NCBI RefSeq assembly: GCF_016862515.1
Contig: NZ_BONC01000038.1
Coordinates: 1 to 64,000, forward strand
From: Asanoa iriomotensis
Lineage (GTDB): Bacteria; Actinomycetota; Actinomycetes; Mycobacteriales; Micromonosporaceae
Direction: 5' to 3'
DNA length: 64,000 nucleotides
A program made the position numbers and the translations under genes. The notes under the pieces were generated by a model. It saw only the letters and a program-made list of their open reading frames with translations. It made no database searches and had not been told where the DNA came from. Shown piece by piece: positions 1 to 8,783 of the stretch. Position 1 is the stretch's first letter; each line of letters opens with the position of its first letter.

Positions 1-30
1 CCATGACTTCGACACAGACCCTGGGCGCGC

Positions 31-36
31 TAAGTT
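31..36 (+). promoter_or_regulatory. -10 box (TAAGTT), leaderless start
   Basis: TAAGTT lies 7 nt before the ATG at 44, so transcription should begin at or next to the start codon. This supports ATG 44 as the start of the serine hydrolase. Confidence 0.5.
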
Positions 37-43
37 CGGGCAC

Positions 44-1216
44 ATGTTGTCGACGATGCGGCTGCGACGGCTGCGCGACGTGCTCACCGATTATGTCGAG
101 CGGGGCGACGTGCCCGGGGTGGTGGCGCTGGTGAGCCGGCGCGGACAGACCCATGTGGAGGCGATCGGCACGACCGCGTACGGCGGCGGGCGCCCGATGA
201 GCGCCGACACCATCTTCCGGGTCAGTTCGATGACCAAGCCCGTCACCGCGGCCGCGACGATGATGCTGGTCGAGGAGTGCCGGATCCGGCTCGACGACCC
301 GATCGACCCGCTGCTGCCCGAGTTGGCCGACCGCCAGGTGCTGCGCAGCATGGGCGCGGCGCTGCACGACACCGTGCCGGCCTTCCGCCCCATCACCGTG
401 CGGGATCTGCTGACGTTCACGTGGGGGTTCGGGCAGGTGCTGGCGCCGCCGGACGCGTACCCGGTGCTGAAGGCGGCCTGGGACCTGGGCATCGGGATGG
501 GCGAGCCGCGGCCGCGCGACATGCCCGACCAGGACGAGTGGCTCAAGCGGCTCGGCTCGCTGCCGCTGATGGCGCAGCCGGGGGAGAGGTGGTTCTACCA
601 CACGGGCTCGGACGTGCTCGGCGTGCTGCTGTCGCGGGCGACCGGACTGTCCTTTGCGGACCTCTTGTCGGAGCGGGTGTTCGCGCCCCTCGGGATGGGT
701 GACACCGGGTTCGCCGTACCCCCGTCGTCTCTTGATCGCCTTGCGCACGGGTATTGGAACGAGCCCGCGGAGCCGCTGGACACGCAGGAGGAGTGGACGA
801 CCGCGCCGTCGTTCCTCTCTGGCGCCGGCGGCCTGGTGTCCACAGTGGAAGACTTCTTCACGTTCGGCCGGATGCTGTTGCGTCGTGGGGACCAGCGGTT
901 GCTCTCGCGGCCCGCGTTGGAGCTGATGATGGCCGACCACCTGACGCCGGCCCAGAAGGTCCTGCCGCACTGGGTGCCCGACGAGTTCTCGGCGTCCGGG
1001 TGGGGCTTCGGCGGCAAGGTGACGACGCGGCGCGAGACGATCTCCGACACGCCCGGGTCGTTCGGGTGGGACGGCGGCCTGGGCACCTCGTGGCGGGTCG
1101 ACCCGGCCGAGGAGATGATCACCGTGCTGATGACGCAGCGGGGGTGGCTCTCGCCCTCGCCGCCGCCGATCCTGCGCGACTTCTGGACGCTGGCTTACCA
1201 GGCGATCGACGACTAG
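44..1216 (+). CDS. Serine hydrolase, beta-lactamase class C / esterase family
   Basis: The 390-aa protein has the class C penicillin-binding-protein fold signature: nucleophile motif S-x-x-K (S62-M-T-K65) and the second-motif tyrosine Y185 in WFYHTGSDVLG, with a late glycine-rich stretch (GWDGGLGTSW) where the third motif would lie. There is no signal peptide, so it is probably cytoplasmic. Family members are mostly carboxylesterases or D-aminopeptidase-like enzymes rather than true beta-lactamases; the substrate cannot be told. It stands alone; its stop codon overlaps that of the convergent amidohydrolase by 4 bp (CTAG at 1213-1216). The start at 44 fits the TAAGTT box at 31-36. Confidence 0.85.
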   Translation: MLSTMRLRRLRDVLTDYVERGDVPGVVALVSRRGQTHVEAIGTTAYGGGRPMSADTIFRVSSMTKPVTAAATMMLVEECRIRLDDPIDPLLPELADRQVLRSMGAALHDTVPAFRPITVRDLLTFTWGFGQVLAPPDAYPVLKAAWDLGIGMGEPRPRDMPDQDEWLKRLGSLPLMAQPGERWFYHTGSDVLGVLLSRATGLSFADLLSERVFAPLGMGDTGFAVPPSSLDRLAHGYWNEPAEPLDTQEEWTTAPSFLSGAGGLVSTVEDFFTFGRMLLRRGDQRLLSRPALELMMADHLTPAQKVLPHWVPDEFSASGWGFGGKVTTRRETISDTPGSFGWDGGLGTSWRVDPAEEMITVLMTQRGWLSPSPPPILRDFWTLAYQAIDD

Positions 1217-2262
1217 CGGATCCTGGTGCCGCGCAGCACCACCGCTTTCGGGTCGTCGAGTTGGGTGAGATCCTTGCGGGGGTCTGTGGCGTAGACGACG
1301 GCGTCGGCGGGTGCGCCGGGTTCGAGGCCGGGCAGGCCGAGGTAGGACCGGGCCGCCCACGAGCCCGCGGCGAGTGCGTCGTGTGCGGGGACGCCGGCCG
1401 CGGCGAGGGCGCGGATCTCGCCCGCGACCAGGCCGTGCGGGCGCGAGTCGGTGCCGGCGAGCACCGTCACGCCGGCCTCGACCGCGGCGGCCACCATCGC
1501 GGGATGGGCGCTCGCGCCGGCGACGTACCAGCGGCTGGTCGGGGTCTCGGGTTGGTTCCTGCGGCGGTCCAGGCTCTCGGTGATCGTGGCCAGCGTCGGG
1601 GTCAGCGCCGTGCCCTGGCCCGCCATCTTGTCGAGCAGCAACGAGTCGAGCCACATGCCGTGCTCGATCGAGTCGACGCCGGCGGCGACGGCCACCGCGC
1701 AACCCTCGGCGTTCTGGGCGTGCACCGCCACCCGGCCGCCGACGGCGTGGACGGCGTCGACGACCGCGCGCACCACGGTCTCGGGGAAGGGCGGGTCGCC
1801 GGGGCGCCAGTCGCCGATCAGCTTGACCCAGCCGGTCGAGGCGGCCTGCGTCGCGGCGAGCATGGGCAGGTCGGCGTGGCTCGGGCGGCGGCCCCAGCCG
1901 TCGAAGAACTGGCCCTGCTGCGCGAACCAGGGGCCGGCGTGCACGGCGCGCGGCAGGTCGGGGTCGGTGCCGAACCAGGCCGGTGGGTGGTCGGCGAGCC
2001 CGGGGGCGCGGATGAGGATGACACCGCTTCTTGCGTGGCGGCGCAGGTCGTCGCGGAGGATCTCGTCTCGCATCGGCGTGCCCGGCTCTTCGGCACCGGG
2101 ATGGGTGTGTGCGTCGACCAGGCCGGGCAGCAGCCAACCCTCGGCCACCAGCTCGGCGCCGGGCACCGGGTCGGTGGTCCACCGGTCGCCGTCGGCATAG
2201 AGGTCGATCTCGTCGCCGCTGGGCAGGACCCGGCCGCGGATGCGCAGAGCGCCCATCGCCAT
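1213..2262 (-). CDS. Amidohydrolase family protein
   Basis: About 349 aa from the ATG at 2262 (ATG 2256 is also possible; a longer reading from 2301 would cross the start of the divergent gene). It shows the metal-dependent amidohydrolase set: H-x-H in VDAHTHPG, a lysine that could be carbamylated (GWVKLIGDW), later histidines in VAVHAQNAEG and SIEHGMWLD, and the final aspartate in LAGTDSRPHG. A typical small beta-sandwich domain frames the barrel at both ends. These enzymes hydrolyse C-N bonds in cyclic amides or dipeptides (imidazolonepropionase/prolidase-like branch); the substrate is unknown. No signal peptide. It is divergent from the NTF2-like gene and shares stop-codon bases with the upstream serine hydrolase. 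Confidence 0.85.
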   Translation of the reverse strand: MAMGALRIRGRVLPSGDEIDLYADGDRWTTDPVPGAELVAEGWLLPGLVDAHTHPGAEEPGTPMRDEILRDDLRRHARSGVILIRAPGLADHPPAWFGTDPDLPRAVHAGPWFAQQGQFFDGWGRRPSHADLPMLAATQAASTGWVKLIGDWRPGDPPFPETVVRAVVDAVHAVGGRVAVHAQNAEGCAVAVAAGVDSIEHGMWLDSLLLDKMAGQGTALTPTLATITESLDRRRNQPETPTSRWYVAGASAHPAMVAAAVEAGVTVLAGTDSRPHGLVAGEIRALAAAGVPAHDALAAGSWAARSYLGLPGLEPGAPADAVVYATDPRKDLTQLDDPKAVVLRGTRIR

Positions 2263-2299
2263 CCCTTTGTTGTCGTACCCCCATGGCACCCTTCCGGGC

Positions 2300-2674
2300 A
2301 TGACGAACCCTACCGCGACCGCCCTGGCCTACTGGGCCGCCGCCGAGTCCCGCGACTGGTCCACTTTCGGCGCGTTGCTTGCCGACGACGTCGTCTACGA
2401 CCTGCCGCAGACCCGGGAGCGCATCCGCGGCAAGGCTCGCTACCTACAGTTCAATGTGGAATATCCGGCTGACTGGCACCTGACCGTGCACCGGGTGGTC
2501 GGCGAGCAGCGCCAGGCGGCGACCTGGTGCCACTTCACCGCCGACGGCGAGCCGGCCGAGGCGCTGACGTTCTTCGAGCTCGACGAGGCCGGCCTGATCA
2601 CCACGATCACCGACTTCTGGCCTGAGGCCTACCCGCCGCCCGCGGGCCGCGAGCATCTCGTCGAGAGCTATTGA
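2300..2674 (+). CDS. NTF2-like (SnoaL-type) protein
   Basis: A 124-aa protein beginning MTNPTATALAYWAAAESRDW, typical of the SnoaL/NTF2-like cone fold: an N-terminal helix pair, a D-D-V-V-Y-D-L-P strand near residue 35, then alternating strands ending EAYPPPAGREH. Members are small isomerases/cyclases or ligand-binding proteins; nothing here fixes the substrate. The ATG at 2300 is preferred because the upstream in-frame extension from 2240 lies inside the divergent amidohydrolase. It ends 24 bp before the M28 peptidase start, so the two could be co-transcribed. Confidence 0.75.
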   Translation: MTNPTATALAYWAAAESRDWSTFGALLADDVVYDLPQTRERIRGKARYLQFNVEYPADWHLTVHRVVGEQRQAATWCHFTADGEPAEALTFFELDEAGLITTITDFWPEAYPPPAGREHLVESY

Positions 2675-2698
2675 TTGCGATGAGATCGATCAAAGACG

Positions 2699-4177
2699 AT
2701 GATTCGTGGAATGGGAGACAACCGTGAAAGCCAGGAGCGACACACGGCCACCCGCCGCGCGTTCCTGTCGACGTCCGCAGTCACCGCAGCGGTCACCGCC
2801 GCCGCAGCCGTTCCGCTGGTCGGCGCACAACCCGCGCTAGCCGACAACCGGTGGAGCGACCCGCCCGTCGCCGGGCCGGGCCGCCGTCTCGGTTCCCAAC
2901 GTCCCAGCGCGGCGCTGCGCCGTGCGCTCCGTGAGGTCGACGCCGACCGCATCGAGGCCGACGTGCGCCGGCTGGCCGCGTTCGGCACCCGGCACACGCT
3001 GTCGACGCAGACCGACCCGGTCCGCGGCATCGGCGCGGCCCGCGACTGGCTGTTCGACCAGTTCTCGGCCATCGCCGCCCGCTCCGGCGGCCGGATGACC
3101 GTCGAGAAGCAGTCGTTCACCCAGCCGGTCTCACCGCGCGTCCCGACCCCGACGGTGATCACCAACGTGATCGCCACCCTGCGCGGCACGGTGTCGCCGG
3201 AGCGGGTCTACGTGCTGACCGGGCACTACGACTCGCGCATCACCGACGTCATGAACTTCACCGACGACTCACCCGGCGCCGACGACGACGCCTCCGGCGT
3301 CGCCATCCTGCTCGAGTTGGCCCGCGTCCTGGCCGGCCGACCGCTGGCGTCCACCCTCGTGCTGGGCGCGGTGGCGGGCGAGGAGCAGGGCCTCTACGGC
3401 TCGATCTTCATGGCGCAGCAGATGAAGGACGCCAACACCGACATCCAGGGCATGTTCTCCAACGACATAGTCGGCGCCAGCCGGGCCGACGACGGCACCC
3501 GCGAGCCACGCGTGATCCGGCTGTTCTCGGAAGGCGTGCCCACCTCGGAAACACCGGCCCAGGGCAACACGCGGCGCTCGGTCGGCGGCGAGAACGACTC
3601 GGCGAGCCGGCAGTTGGCCCGCTTCGTCGACGCGGTAGCCGACAACGAAGAGACCGACATGCACGTCCGGGTGATCTGGCGACGCGACCGCTACCTACGC
3701 GGCAGCGACCACATCTCGTTCCTGGAGCGCGGCTACCCGGCGGGCCGCTTCACCGAGCCCAACGAGGACTTCGCGCACCAACACCAGGACGTCCGCGTCG
3801 ACGAGACCGGCAAGCAGTTCGGCGACCTGCCGGAGTTCTGCGACTTCAACTTCATCGCCCGGGTGGCCAAGGTCAACCTGGCCACGGTGTGGTCGCTGTC
3901 GGAGGCCCCCGGCACGCCCAAGGGCGTCATCATCGTGACGACCAACCTGACCAACGACACGCAGCTGCGCTGGCAGGCCAACCCGGACCCGGACCTGGCG
4001 GGCTACGAGGTGGTCTGGCGCGAAACCCGCGAAGACGACTGGACCACCGTCATCGACGTCGGCAACGTGACCGAAACCATCATCAACCTCTCGAAGGACA
4101 GCGTCTTCTTCGGCGTCCGCGCCTACGACCGCGACGGCCACCGCAGCCCGGTCGCCTTCCCGATTCCCGGCACCTGA
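2699..4177 (+). CDS. Secreted M28 family zinc peptidase, Tat signal
   Basis: The 492-aa protein opens with a twin-arginine signal (TATRRAFLSTS, residues 16-26, then an Ala/Val-rich segment ending near QPALA), predicting export in folded form by Tat. The M28 aminopeptidase metal centre is visible: H176-x-D178 in TGHYDSR, bridging Asp in PGADDDASG (about 195-197), and the catalytic/metal Glu pair in AGEEQGLYGS (228-229). Residues beyond about 400 (TQLRWQANPDPDLAGYEVVWRE) look like a fibronectin type III-like domain. It is probably an extracellular aminopeptidase. ATG 2711 is an alternative start. It is followed by a hairpin at 4191-4218 and then a 1-kb gene-poor region. Confidence 0.9.
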   Translation: MIRGMGDNRESQERHTATRRAFLSTSAVTAAVTAAAAVPLVGAQPALADNRWSDPPVAGPGRRLGSQRPSAALRRALREVDADRIEADVRRLAAFGTRHTLSTQTDPVRGIGAARDWLFDQFSAIAARSGGRMTVEKQSFTQPVSPRVPTPTVITNVIATLRGTVSPERVYVLTGHYDSRITDVMNFTDDSPGADDDASGVAILLELARVLAGRPLASTLVLGAVAGEEQGLYGSIFMAQQMKDANTDIQGMFSNDIVGASRADDGTREPRVIRLFSEGVPTSETPAQGNTRRSVGGENDSASRQLARFVDAVADNEETDMHVRVIWRRDRYLRGSDHISFLERGYPAGRFTEPNEDFAHQHQDVRVDETGKQFGDLPEFCDFNFIARVAKVNLATVWSLSEAPGTPKGVIIVTTNLTNDTQLRWQANPDPDLAGYEVVWRETREDDWTTVIDVGNVTETIINLSKDSVFFGVRAYDRDGHRSPVAFPIPGT

Positions 4178-4190
4178 CGCTCGCCGTGCG

Positions 4191-4218
4191 CCCGGCCGGA
4201 CCTCACCCGCCGGCCGGG
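4191..4218 (+). terminator. Terminator-like hairpin after M28 peptidase
   Basis: CCCGGCCGG (4191-4199) and CCGGCCGGG (4210-4218) form a 9-bp stem around a 10-nt loop, 13 nt after the M28 stop. No U-run follows, as is common in high-GC actinomycetes. Confidence 0.5.
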
Positions 4219-4443
4219 ACACATTCTCTTGGAAGAAGGAAATCCGGTCCCGGGTCCGCGGCGGTCCGGACCGCCGCTCCCGCCGGACACCGCTCCGCTT
4301 CGCTCCGCTGCCAGGCCCGCGGTGGCTAGCCGCCAAATCGGAGCCATATAAGGGGCGAATCTTCGCCGGCAGGTTGCGAGCGCACGGCCCGCGATGGACT
4401 GGAACCTCGACCACGCACTCGGCCGCCTCCCAACCCGCCCGGC

Positions 4444-4528
4444 GCGAATCGCCACGCCGCCCGGGTGCGCGCCGCGGCAAGCGGGTCCGGGCGCGGTCGG
4501 CTTGCGGCAATACGGTCGAACGGTGTGG
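4444..4528. repeat. Imperfect direct repeat, copy A
   Basis: 85 bp beginning GCGAATCGCC and ending ACGGTGTGG, with a nearby second copy at 4539-4621 (roughly three quarters identical, offset 95 bp). Shared blocks include GCGAATCG, GCGGCAAGCGG and AACGGTG. No coding frame is preserved across it that I can support. Confidence 0.5.
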
Positions 4529-4538
4529 GTGATGTGCC

Positions 4539-4621
4539 GCGAATCGTCGCCCCGGCGGGGTGCGGGTGGCGGCAAGCGGTCCGGATGCGGCCGGCGGCGG
4601 CAACGCGGTCTAACGGTGCGG
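4539..4621. repeat. Imperfect direct repeat, copy B
   Basis: 83-bp partner of the repeat at 4444-4528; begins GCGAATCGTC and ends ACGGTGCGG. The small length difference argues against a shared protein-coding origin. Confidence 0.5.
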
Positions 4622-5198
4622 GCCGAGGTGCTCGGCGACGGGTTGCACATATTGGGTCCGATGCTGTTCTTGTGAAATCAATTGCCAACGTCTCTCGCGT
4701 GGGTTGCCTGGTTGGCCTGGTTGGGCGCTGTCCGACGGGAACCGGCGCTGGCGCCGGATCTCTCCAGACCCACCGCCGCGGTTGGACTCTCGAACCGCGG
4801 CCGACGACAGCGTGGTGGGAGCCGGTGCGCGGGCACCCTGCACGACCTGGTGCGGCGCGGGTGCTCGGAGCGGCTTCCGTCAGCCGGACGGGCGGAATGC
4901 GAAGGGCCCGGGTGCGTGGCCGACGCACGGCGGAAGCTGCGGCGAGCCGAGGGGACGGTCCGCGCCGCCCAAGACCAACGGGCGTGGGTCGCGTCCGTCG
5001 ACGGTCGCGCTGAGAGCCAAGCCCGGTTGATGGTGGGGGACGAGTGGGGTTGATGCCGTGGTCGGGCATGGATGGGTGCGTTTCGGGTTGAGCCGCTTTC
5101 GCGTCAACCGAACCCGTGTGGCCTTGGCCTAAATGCGTTGAGGGATCCGGGAATCCGGCGCAGGCTGGAGGTTCGCCAACCCGGGGGAATGCGCACCG

Positions 5199-8100
5199 AT
5201 GCCTCTGCTTCGCGACCTCTGGTCGACCGCACCGCTACGCGCCTCCGTCGTAGCGGTGCTCGTGCTGATCCAGGCCGTGGGGACGGCGGTCGCGGCGGCG
5301 CTGGCCGGGCCCGTGTTGGTCGACCGGTCGGCGACCGCCTTCATGGCGCTCGCCGTCGCCCTGGTCGCCGCTGTGTTCAGTGACACCGCCGTCGGGCTGT
5401 TGATGGCTCGCCTCAGTGCCGACTGGACCGCCGACGTGCGGCGGCGGCTCTGTCGGGTCGCGATGGGGCAGGACATTCCGCGGCTCGAGTCGACGCCCGT
5501 TGGGGAACTGCTCGACCGGATCGACGGCGACGTCTACCAGATCGGCGGTGACCTGCGCGGCAGCGGCATCCGGGTGGTGCAGTCCCTGGCCATCGGGCTC
5601 GTCTCCGTCGTCACCGCGCTCGTCGTCTGGTGGCCCGCGGGGCTCGGGATGGTCGTGCTCGCGGCGATTCTCGTCGCCTGGCTGGCCAAGCCCACCCGGC
5701 GGATCGCGCCCGCGCGGATGGCCGAGGAAGAGGCCTGGTCCGATCTCGCCGCCGTGATGGAGGAGTCCATTCACGGTCAGGACGACGTACGCACGTCGTT
5801 GGCCCGTCCCTACGTTCTCCGACTCTTCGCCGGGCGCTCGCGCGAGGTGCTGCGGCTCGCCCGGATCGTCTGGAAGCTCTCCGCCAAGGTCACCACGATG
5901 GCCGTCGGCGTCATGCGGGTCGGCGTCGCGCTGGCCGTGCTCGGTGGCGTCTGGGCGCTGACCACAGGGCGGATCGACGGTGCCCGGCTCACCGCGATCT
6001 GGCTCCTCGTGATCGGCTTCGCGGGGCTCGTCGAGCACATGAGCCGCATGGTTCCCGAGCTGCAGAACGCGCTCGGTGCCTGGGGGCGTGTCCTGCTGCT
6101 GAAGGCGTCACCACAGGAACCGGTCGGTGGCACGCCGCCGCCCGACGCCGACATCGCGGTGCGGGGGTTGACCTTCCGTTACCCGGCCGCCGAGGCGACC
6201 GGGCGTCCCGCCGCGTTGCGGGACGTCGACCTCTCGTTCGTGCGCGGACGCTCGTACGCCGTGGTCGGTCGCACCGGATCCGGCAAGTCGACGCTGGCCA
6301 AGGTGCTCACCCGCGCGGTCGACGTGCCGCGGGGCACGGTCCGGTTCGGCGACGCCGACCTCGTCGACATCGACCTCGACGGGCTGCGCCGGTGGGTCGC
6401 GATCGTGCCGCAGCGCACCGAGATCCTCGCCGGCACGCTCGCCGAGAACGTCGCGCTCTTCGACCCGGAGCTGGTCGGCAAGGCCGGCGCCGCGCTCGAC
6501 GAGCTAGGGCTCGCCTCCTGGGTCGCCGAGCTGCCCGACGGGCTCGACACCAAGCTCGGCGAGGGCGGCAGCGTCCTCTCCGCGGGCCAGGAGCAGCTTG
6601 TCGCGTTCGCCCGGATCCTGGTGCGCGACCCGCACGTGGTCATCCTCGACGAGGCGACCGCCCGGCTCGACCCGGTCACCGAGGCGCGCGTCCAGCAGGC
6701 CACCCAGCGGCTGCTCCGCGACCGCATCGGCATCGTGATCGCGCACCGGCTCTCCTCGGTGCGCCGCTGCGACGAGGTCATCGTGCTCGCCGACGGCGAG
6801 GTGCTCGAGGCCGGCCCGCTGCGCGAGTCGCAGCGGTTCGCGGCGCTGATGGCCCGCAGCCGCGCGGGCGCACCGGCGGCCGTCGGTGGCGGCGTCGCGC
6901 TCGCCGACCGGCCCGACGACGGCAGCGACGACGACTGGGACCTGGCGGAAGACCGACCGGAGCCGGCACCCACCCCGGCCGCGGCCACCGTCACCGTCAC
7001 CGTGCCGCCGAAGGCCGACCCGCCGCCGGTCACCGAGGCCGCGCGCCCCCGCACGCTGCGCGAGATCCTGCGGCTGATGCTCAACGACCCGCGGTTCGGG
7101 ATCGCCGGCCTGGTCGTGTTCTGCGGCATGACACTGCTCGGCCTCGACGGCTCGGTGCTGCCGTTCCTCTGGGCCAACCTGGTCGACGGCACCGGCAGCC
7201 TGCTCTGGCCGACCGTCGGCATCATCGCCGGCCTGCTGGTCTACCTGCCGATGCCGTACGTCACCTCCATCTGGTACCCGGAATGGTGGGTCCGCCAGAT
7301 GCTGCGGATCAGCCTGCGGCTGCTGCACGGCCAGACCGGCCCAAGGCGGGTCAGCAAGCACACTCCGGCCGAGGTGGTCGCGCAGGCCGGCGACACCGAG
7401 CGCGTCGTGCTGCTCGCCGATCACCTGGTCGACCAGACGCTCTGCGTGTTCATGCTGGTGTCGATGACCGTGGTCTCGCAGTCGTTCGTGCCGGCCGGGT
7501 TCTTCCTCGCGACAATCCTGGTCTCGGGCATCGTGGCGACCGCGTTCGGCGGCCGGCTCGAGCAGCTCGCCCGCAGCACCGTGGCCGCCCGCGCCGCGTT
7601 CGCCACCGCCCTGGTCTCCTCGCTGTCGGCCGCCCGCACCATCAAGCTGGCCGGCGCGAGCGAGCCGGTCCTCGCCCACCTGGCCCGCCTCGACCTGGTG
7701 CGCAGCGACAAACAACGCCGCGAGATCTCCACCCAGGTGCTGGCCCGGTCGACCCCGTCGATCATCAGCGGCCTGCTGCCGATCGGTGCCTGGGCCCTCT
7801 ACCTCGGCGGTGGCCTGTCCGGCGGCGCCGCCCTGGTCGCGGTCGCCACCCTCGGCGCGGCGCGCTGGTTCGCCTGGACCACCGCCTCGCTGGTCGCCCA
7901 GCTTCCGTCGGCCCGGGTCTGGACCCGGCGCACCGCGGCGATGGCCGGCCGACCCGACTACTCGGCCGAGGTGCCGGGCGTCGACATCTCGCTCGGCATC
8001 GCGCCCGCGCCGGCGGTGCCGCCCCGCACGCCGCTGCGCGAGCTGGAGCTGCGCGGCTTCACCGCGGTCCACGAGGACGGCACGATCGGGGTCCGCGACG

Positions 8101-8717
8101 TCGACCTGGCGATCGCGCGCGGCCAGCTCGTGCTCGTCGTCGGGCCGGTCGGCGCCGGCAAGTCGTCGCTGCTGCGGGCGATGGCCGGCATCGTGCACCA
8201 CACCGGCACGCTGCGCTGGAACGGCGAGCCGGTCACCGAGCCGGAGATGTTCCTGCGGCCCAACCAGGTCGGCTACGTCGGCCAGCTCCCGCGCGTGCTG
8301 TCCGGCACGGTCGCGGACAACATCCAGCTCGGCCACCAGGTCGACGCGGAGAACGCGGTCACGATCGCGCAGCTCTCGCACGACCTCGCGGCGGCGGGCG
8401 GCGGGCTCGGCCTGCTGATCGGCCACAAGGGCACGCGACTGTCCGGTGGGCAGCTGCAACGGCTCGCGCTGGCCCGGGCGCTGGCGCCGCGCACCGAGCT
8501 GCTGATCGCCGACGACGTCTCGTCGGCCCTCGACGTGACCACCGAGCTCGACCTTTGGGGCGCGTTGCGGGCGACCGGCGTGACGGTGATCGGCTCGACG
8601 TCCAAACAGGCCGCGCTGGCCCAGGCCGACCACGTCATCGTGCTGGTCGAGGGCACGATCGCGGCCAGCGGCCCGTGGCCTGAGCTGGCGCCGAGGTGGA
8701 GTCACCTCGCCGGCTGA
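5199..8717 (+). CDS. Fused heterodimer-type ABC exporter (TMD-NBD-TMD-NBD)
   Basis: At 1172 aa this single chain holds both halves of a type IV ABC exporter: TMD1 about 1-310, NBD1 about 320-550, an acidic/Pro-rich linker about 550-625, TMD2 about 630-930 and NBD2 about 940-1172. NBD1 has Walker A GRTGSGKST (357-365), Walker B with catalytic Glu (VILDEATARLD), His switch (IAHRLSS), but signature LSAGQ. NBD2 has Walker A GPVGAGKSS (982-990), canonical signature LSGGQ, but Asp replaces the catalytic Glu (LIADDVSSALD) and Ser occupies the His-switch position (VIGSTSKQ). The two ATP sites are therefore one competent and one degenerate. It probably exports a lipid, peptide or drug; substrate unknown. 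It does not read as CydDC. Confidence 0.9.
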   Translation: MPLLRDLWSTAPLRASVVAVLVLIQAVGTAVAAALAGPVLVDRSATAFMALAVALVAAVFSDTAVGLLMARLSADWTADVRRRLCRVAMGQDIPRLESTPVGELLDRIDGDVYQIGGDLRGSGIRVVQSLAIGLVSVVTALVVWWPAGLGMVVLAAILVAWLAKPTRRIAPARMAEEEAWSDLAAVMEESIHGQDDVRTSLARPYVLRLFAGRSREVLRLARIVWKLSAKVTTMAVGVMRVGVALAVLGGVWALTTGRIDGARLTAIWLLVIGFAGLVEHMSRMVPELQNALGAWGRVLLLKASPQEPVGGTPPPDADIAVRGLTFRYPAAEATGRPAALRDVDLSFVRGRSYAVVGRTGSGKSTLAKVLTRAVDVPRGTVRFGDADLVDIDLDGLRRWVAIVPQRTEILAGTLAENVALFDPELVGKAGAALDELGLASWVAELPDGLDTKLGEGGSVLSAGQEQLVAFARILVRDPHVVILDEATARLDPVTEARVQQATQRLLRDRIGIVIAHRLSSVRRCDEVIVLADGEVLEAGPLRESQRFAALMARSRAGAPAAVGGGVALADRPDDGSDDDWDLAEDRPEPAPTPAAATVTVTVPPKADPPPVTEAARPRTLREILRLMLNDPRFGIAGLVVFCGMTLLGLDGSVLPFLWANLVDGTGSLLWPTVGIIAGLLVYLPMPYVTSIWYPEWWVRQMLRISLRLLHGQTGPRRVSKHTPAEVVAQAGDTERVVLLADHLVDQTLCVFMLVSMTVVSQSFVPAGFFLATILVSGIVATAFGGRLEQLARSTVAARAAFATALVSSLSAARTIKLAGASEPVLAHLARLDLVRSDKQRREISTQVLARSTPSIISGLLPIGAWALYLGGGLSGGAALVAVATLGAARWFAWTTASLVAQLPSARVWTRRTAAMAGRPDYSAEVPGVDISLGIAPAPAVPPRTPLRELELRGFTAVHEDGTIGVRDVDLAIARGQLVLVVGPVGAGKSSLLRAMAGIVHHTGTLRWNGEPVTEPEMFLRPNQVGYVGQLPRVLSGTVADNIQLGHQVDAENAVTIAQLSHDLAAAGGGLGLLIGHKGTRLSGGQLQRLALARALAPRTELLIADDVSSALDVTTELDLWGALRATGVTVIGSTSKQAALAQADHVIVLVEGTIAASGPWPELAPRWSHLAG

Positions 8718-8741
8718 TGCTGCCCGGTTAACAACGTGGGT

Positions 8742-8747
8742 TATCTT
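8742..8747 (+). promoter_or_regulatory. -10 box (TATCTT) for the HTTM operon
   Basis: TATCTT lies between the ABC exporter stop and the operon. Transcription from it would start near 8755, which rules out the in-frame GTG at 8736 and favours GTG 8784. Confidence 0.4.
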
Positions 8748-8783
8748 CATGACCGCCGGGGCAACCCGCGCGATCGCACGGGG

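Larger units (their letters stand above)
4178..5198. other. 1-kb gene-poor intergenic region
   Basis: Open frames here overlap on both strands and none has a recognisable domain, a consistent start or actinomycete-like codon bias, so I annotate no gene. The stretch holds the terminator-like hairpin after the M28 gene, an imperfect 85-bp direct repeat (4444-4528 and 4539-4621) and an 8-bp inverted repeat (CCGCGGTT at 4776-4783, AACCGCGG at 4793-4800). Sequence just before 5199 probably carries the ABC transporter promoter and its G-rich ribosome binding site. Confidence 0.5.

Noticed and set aside
1-30. Start of a divergent minus-strand gene at the left edge
   Set aside because: A minus-strand ATG lies at 4-2, but only one codon is inside the window, so nothing can be said.
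4776-4800. tRNA-like T-loop near the 8-bp inverted repeat
   Set aside because: A TCGAACC-like string occurs but there is no acceptor stem, anticodon arm or D-arm around it.
4178-5198. Protein genes on either strand in the gene-poor region
   Set aside because: All candidate frames overlap each other, are Arg/Pro/Gly-rich shadows, and show no domain or consistent start.
5199-8717. Fused CydDC (heme/thiol exporter) to go with cydAB
   Set aside because: The length fits a fused CydDC, but I do not see CydD/CydC sequence features; the transmembrane halves read as generic type IV exporter and NBD2 is degenerate. cydAB is 7 kb away with other operons between.
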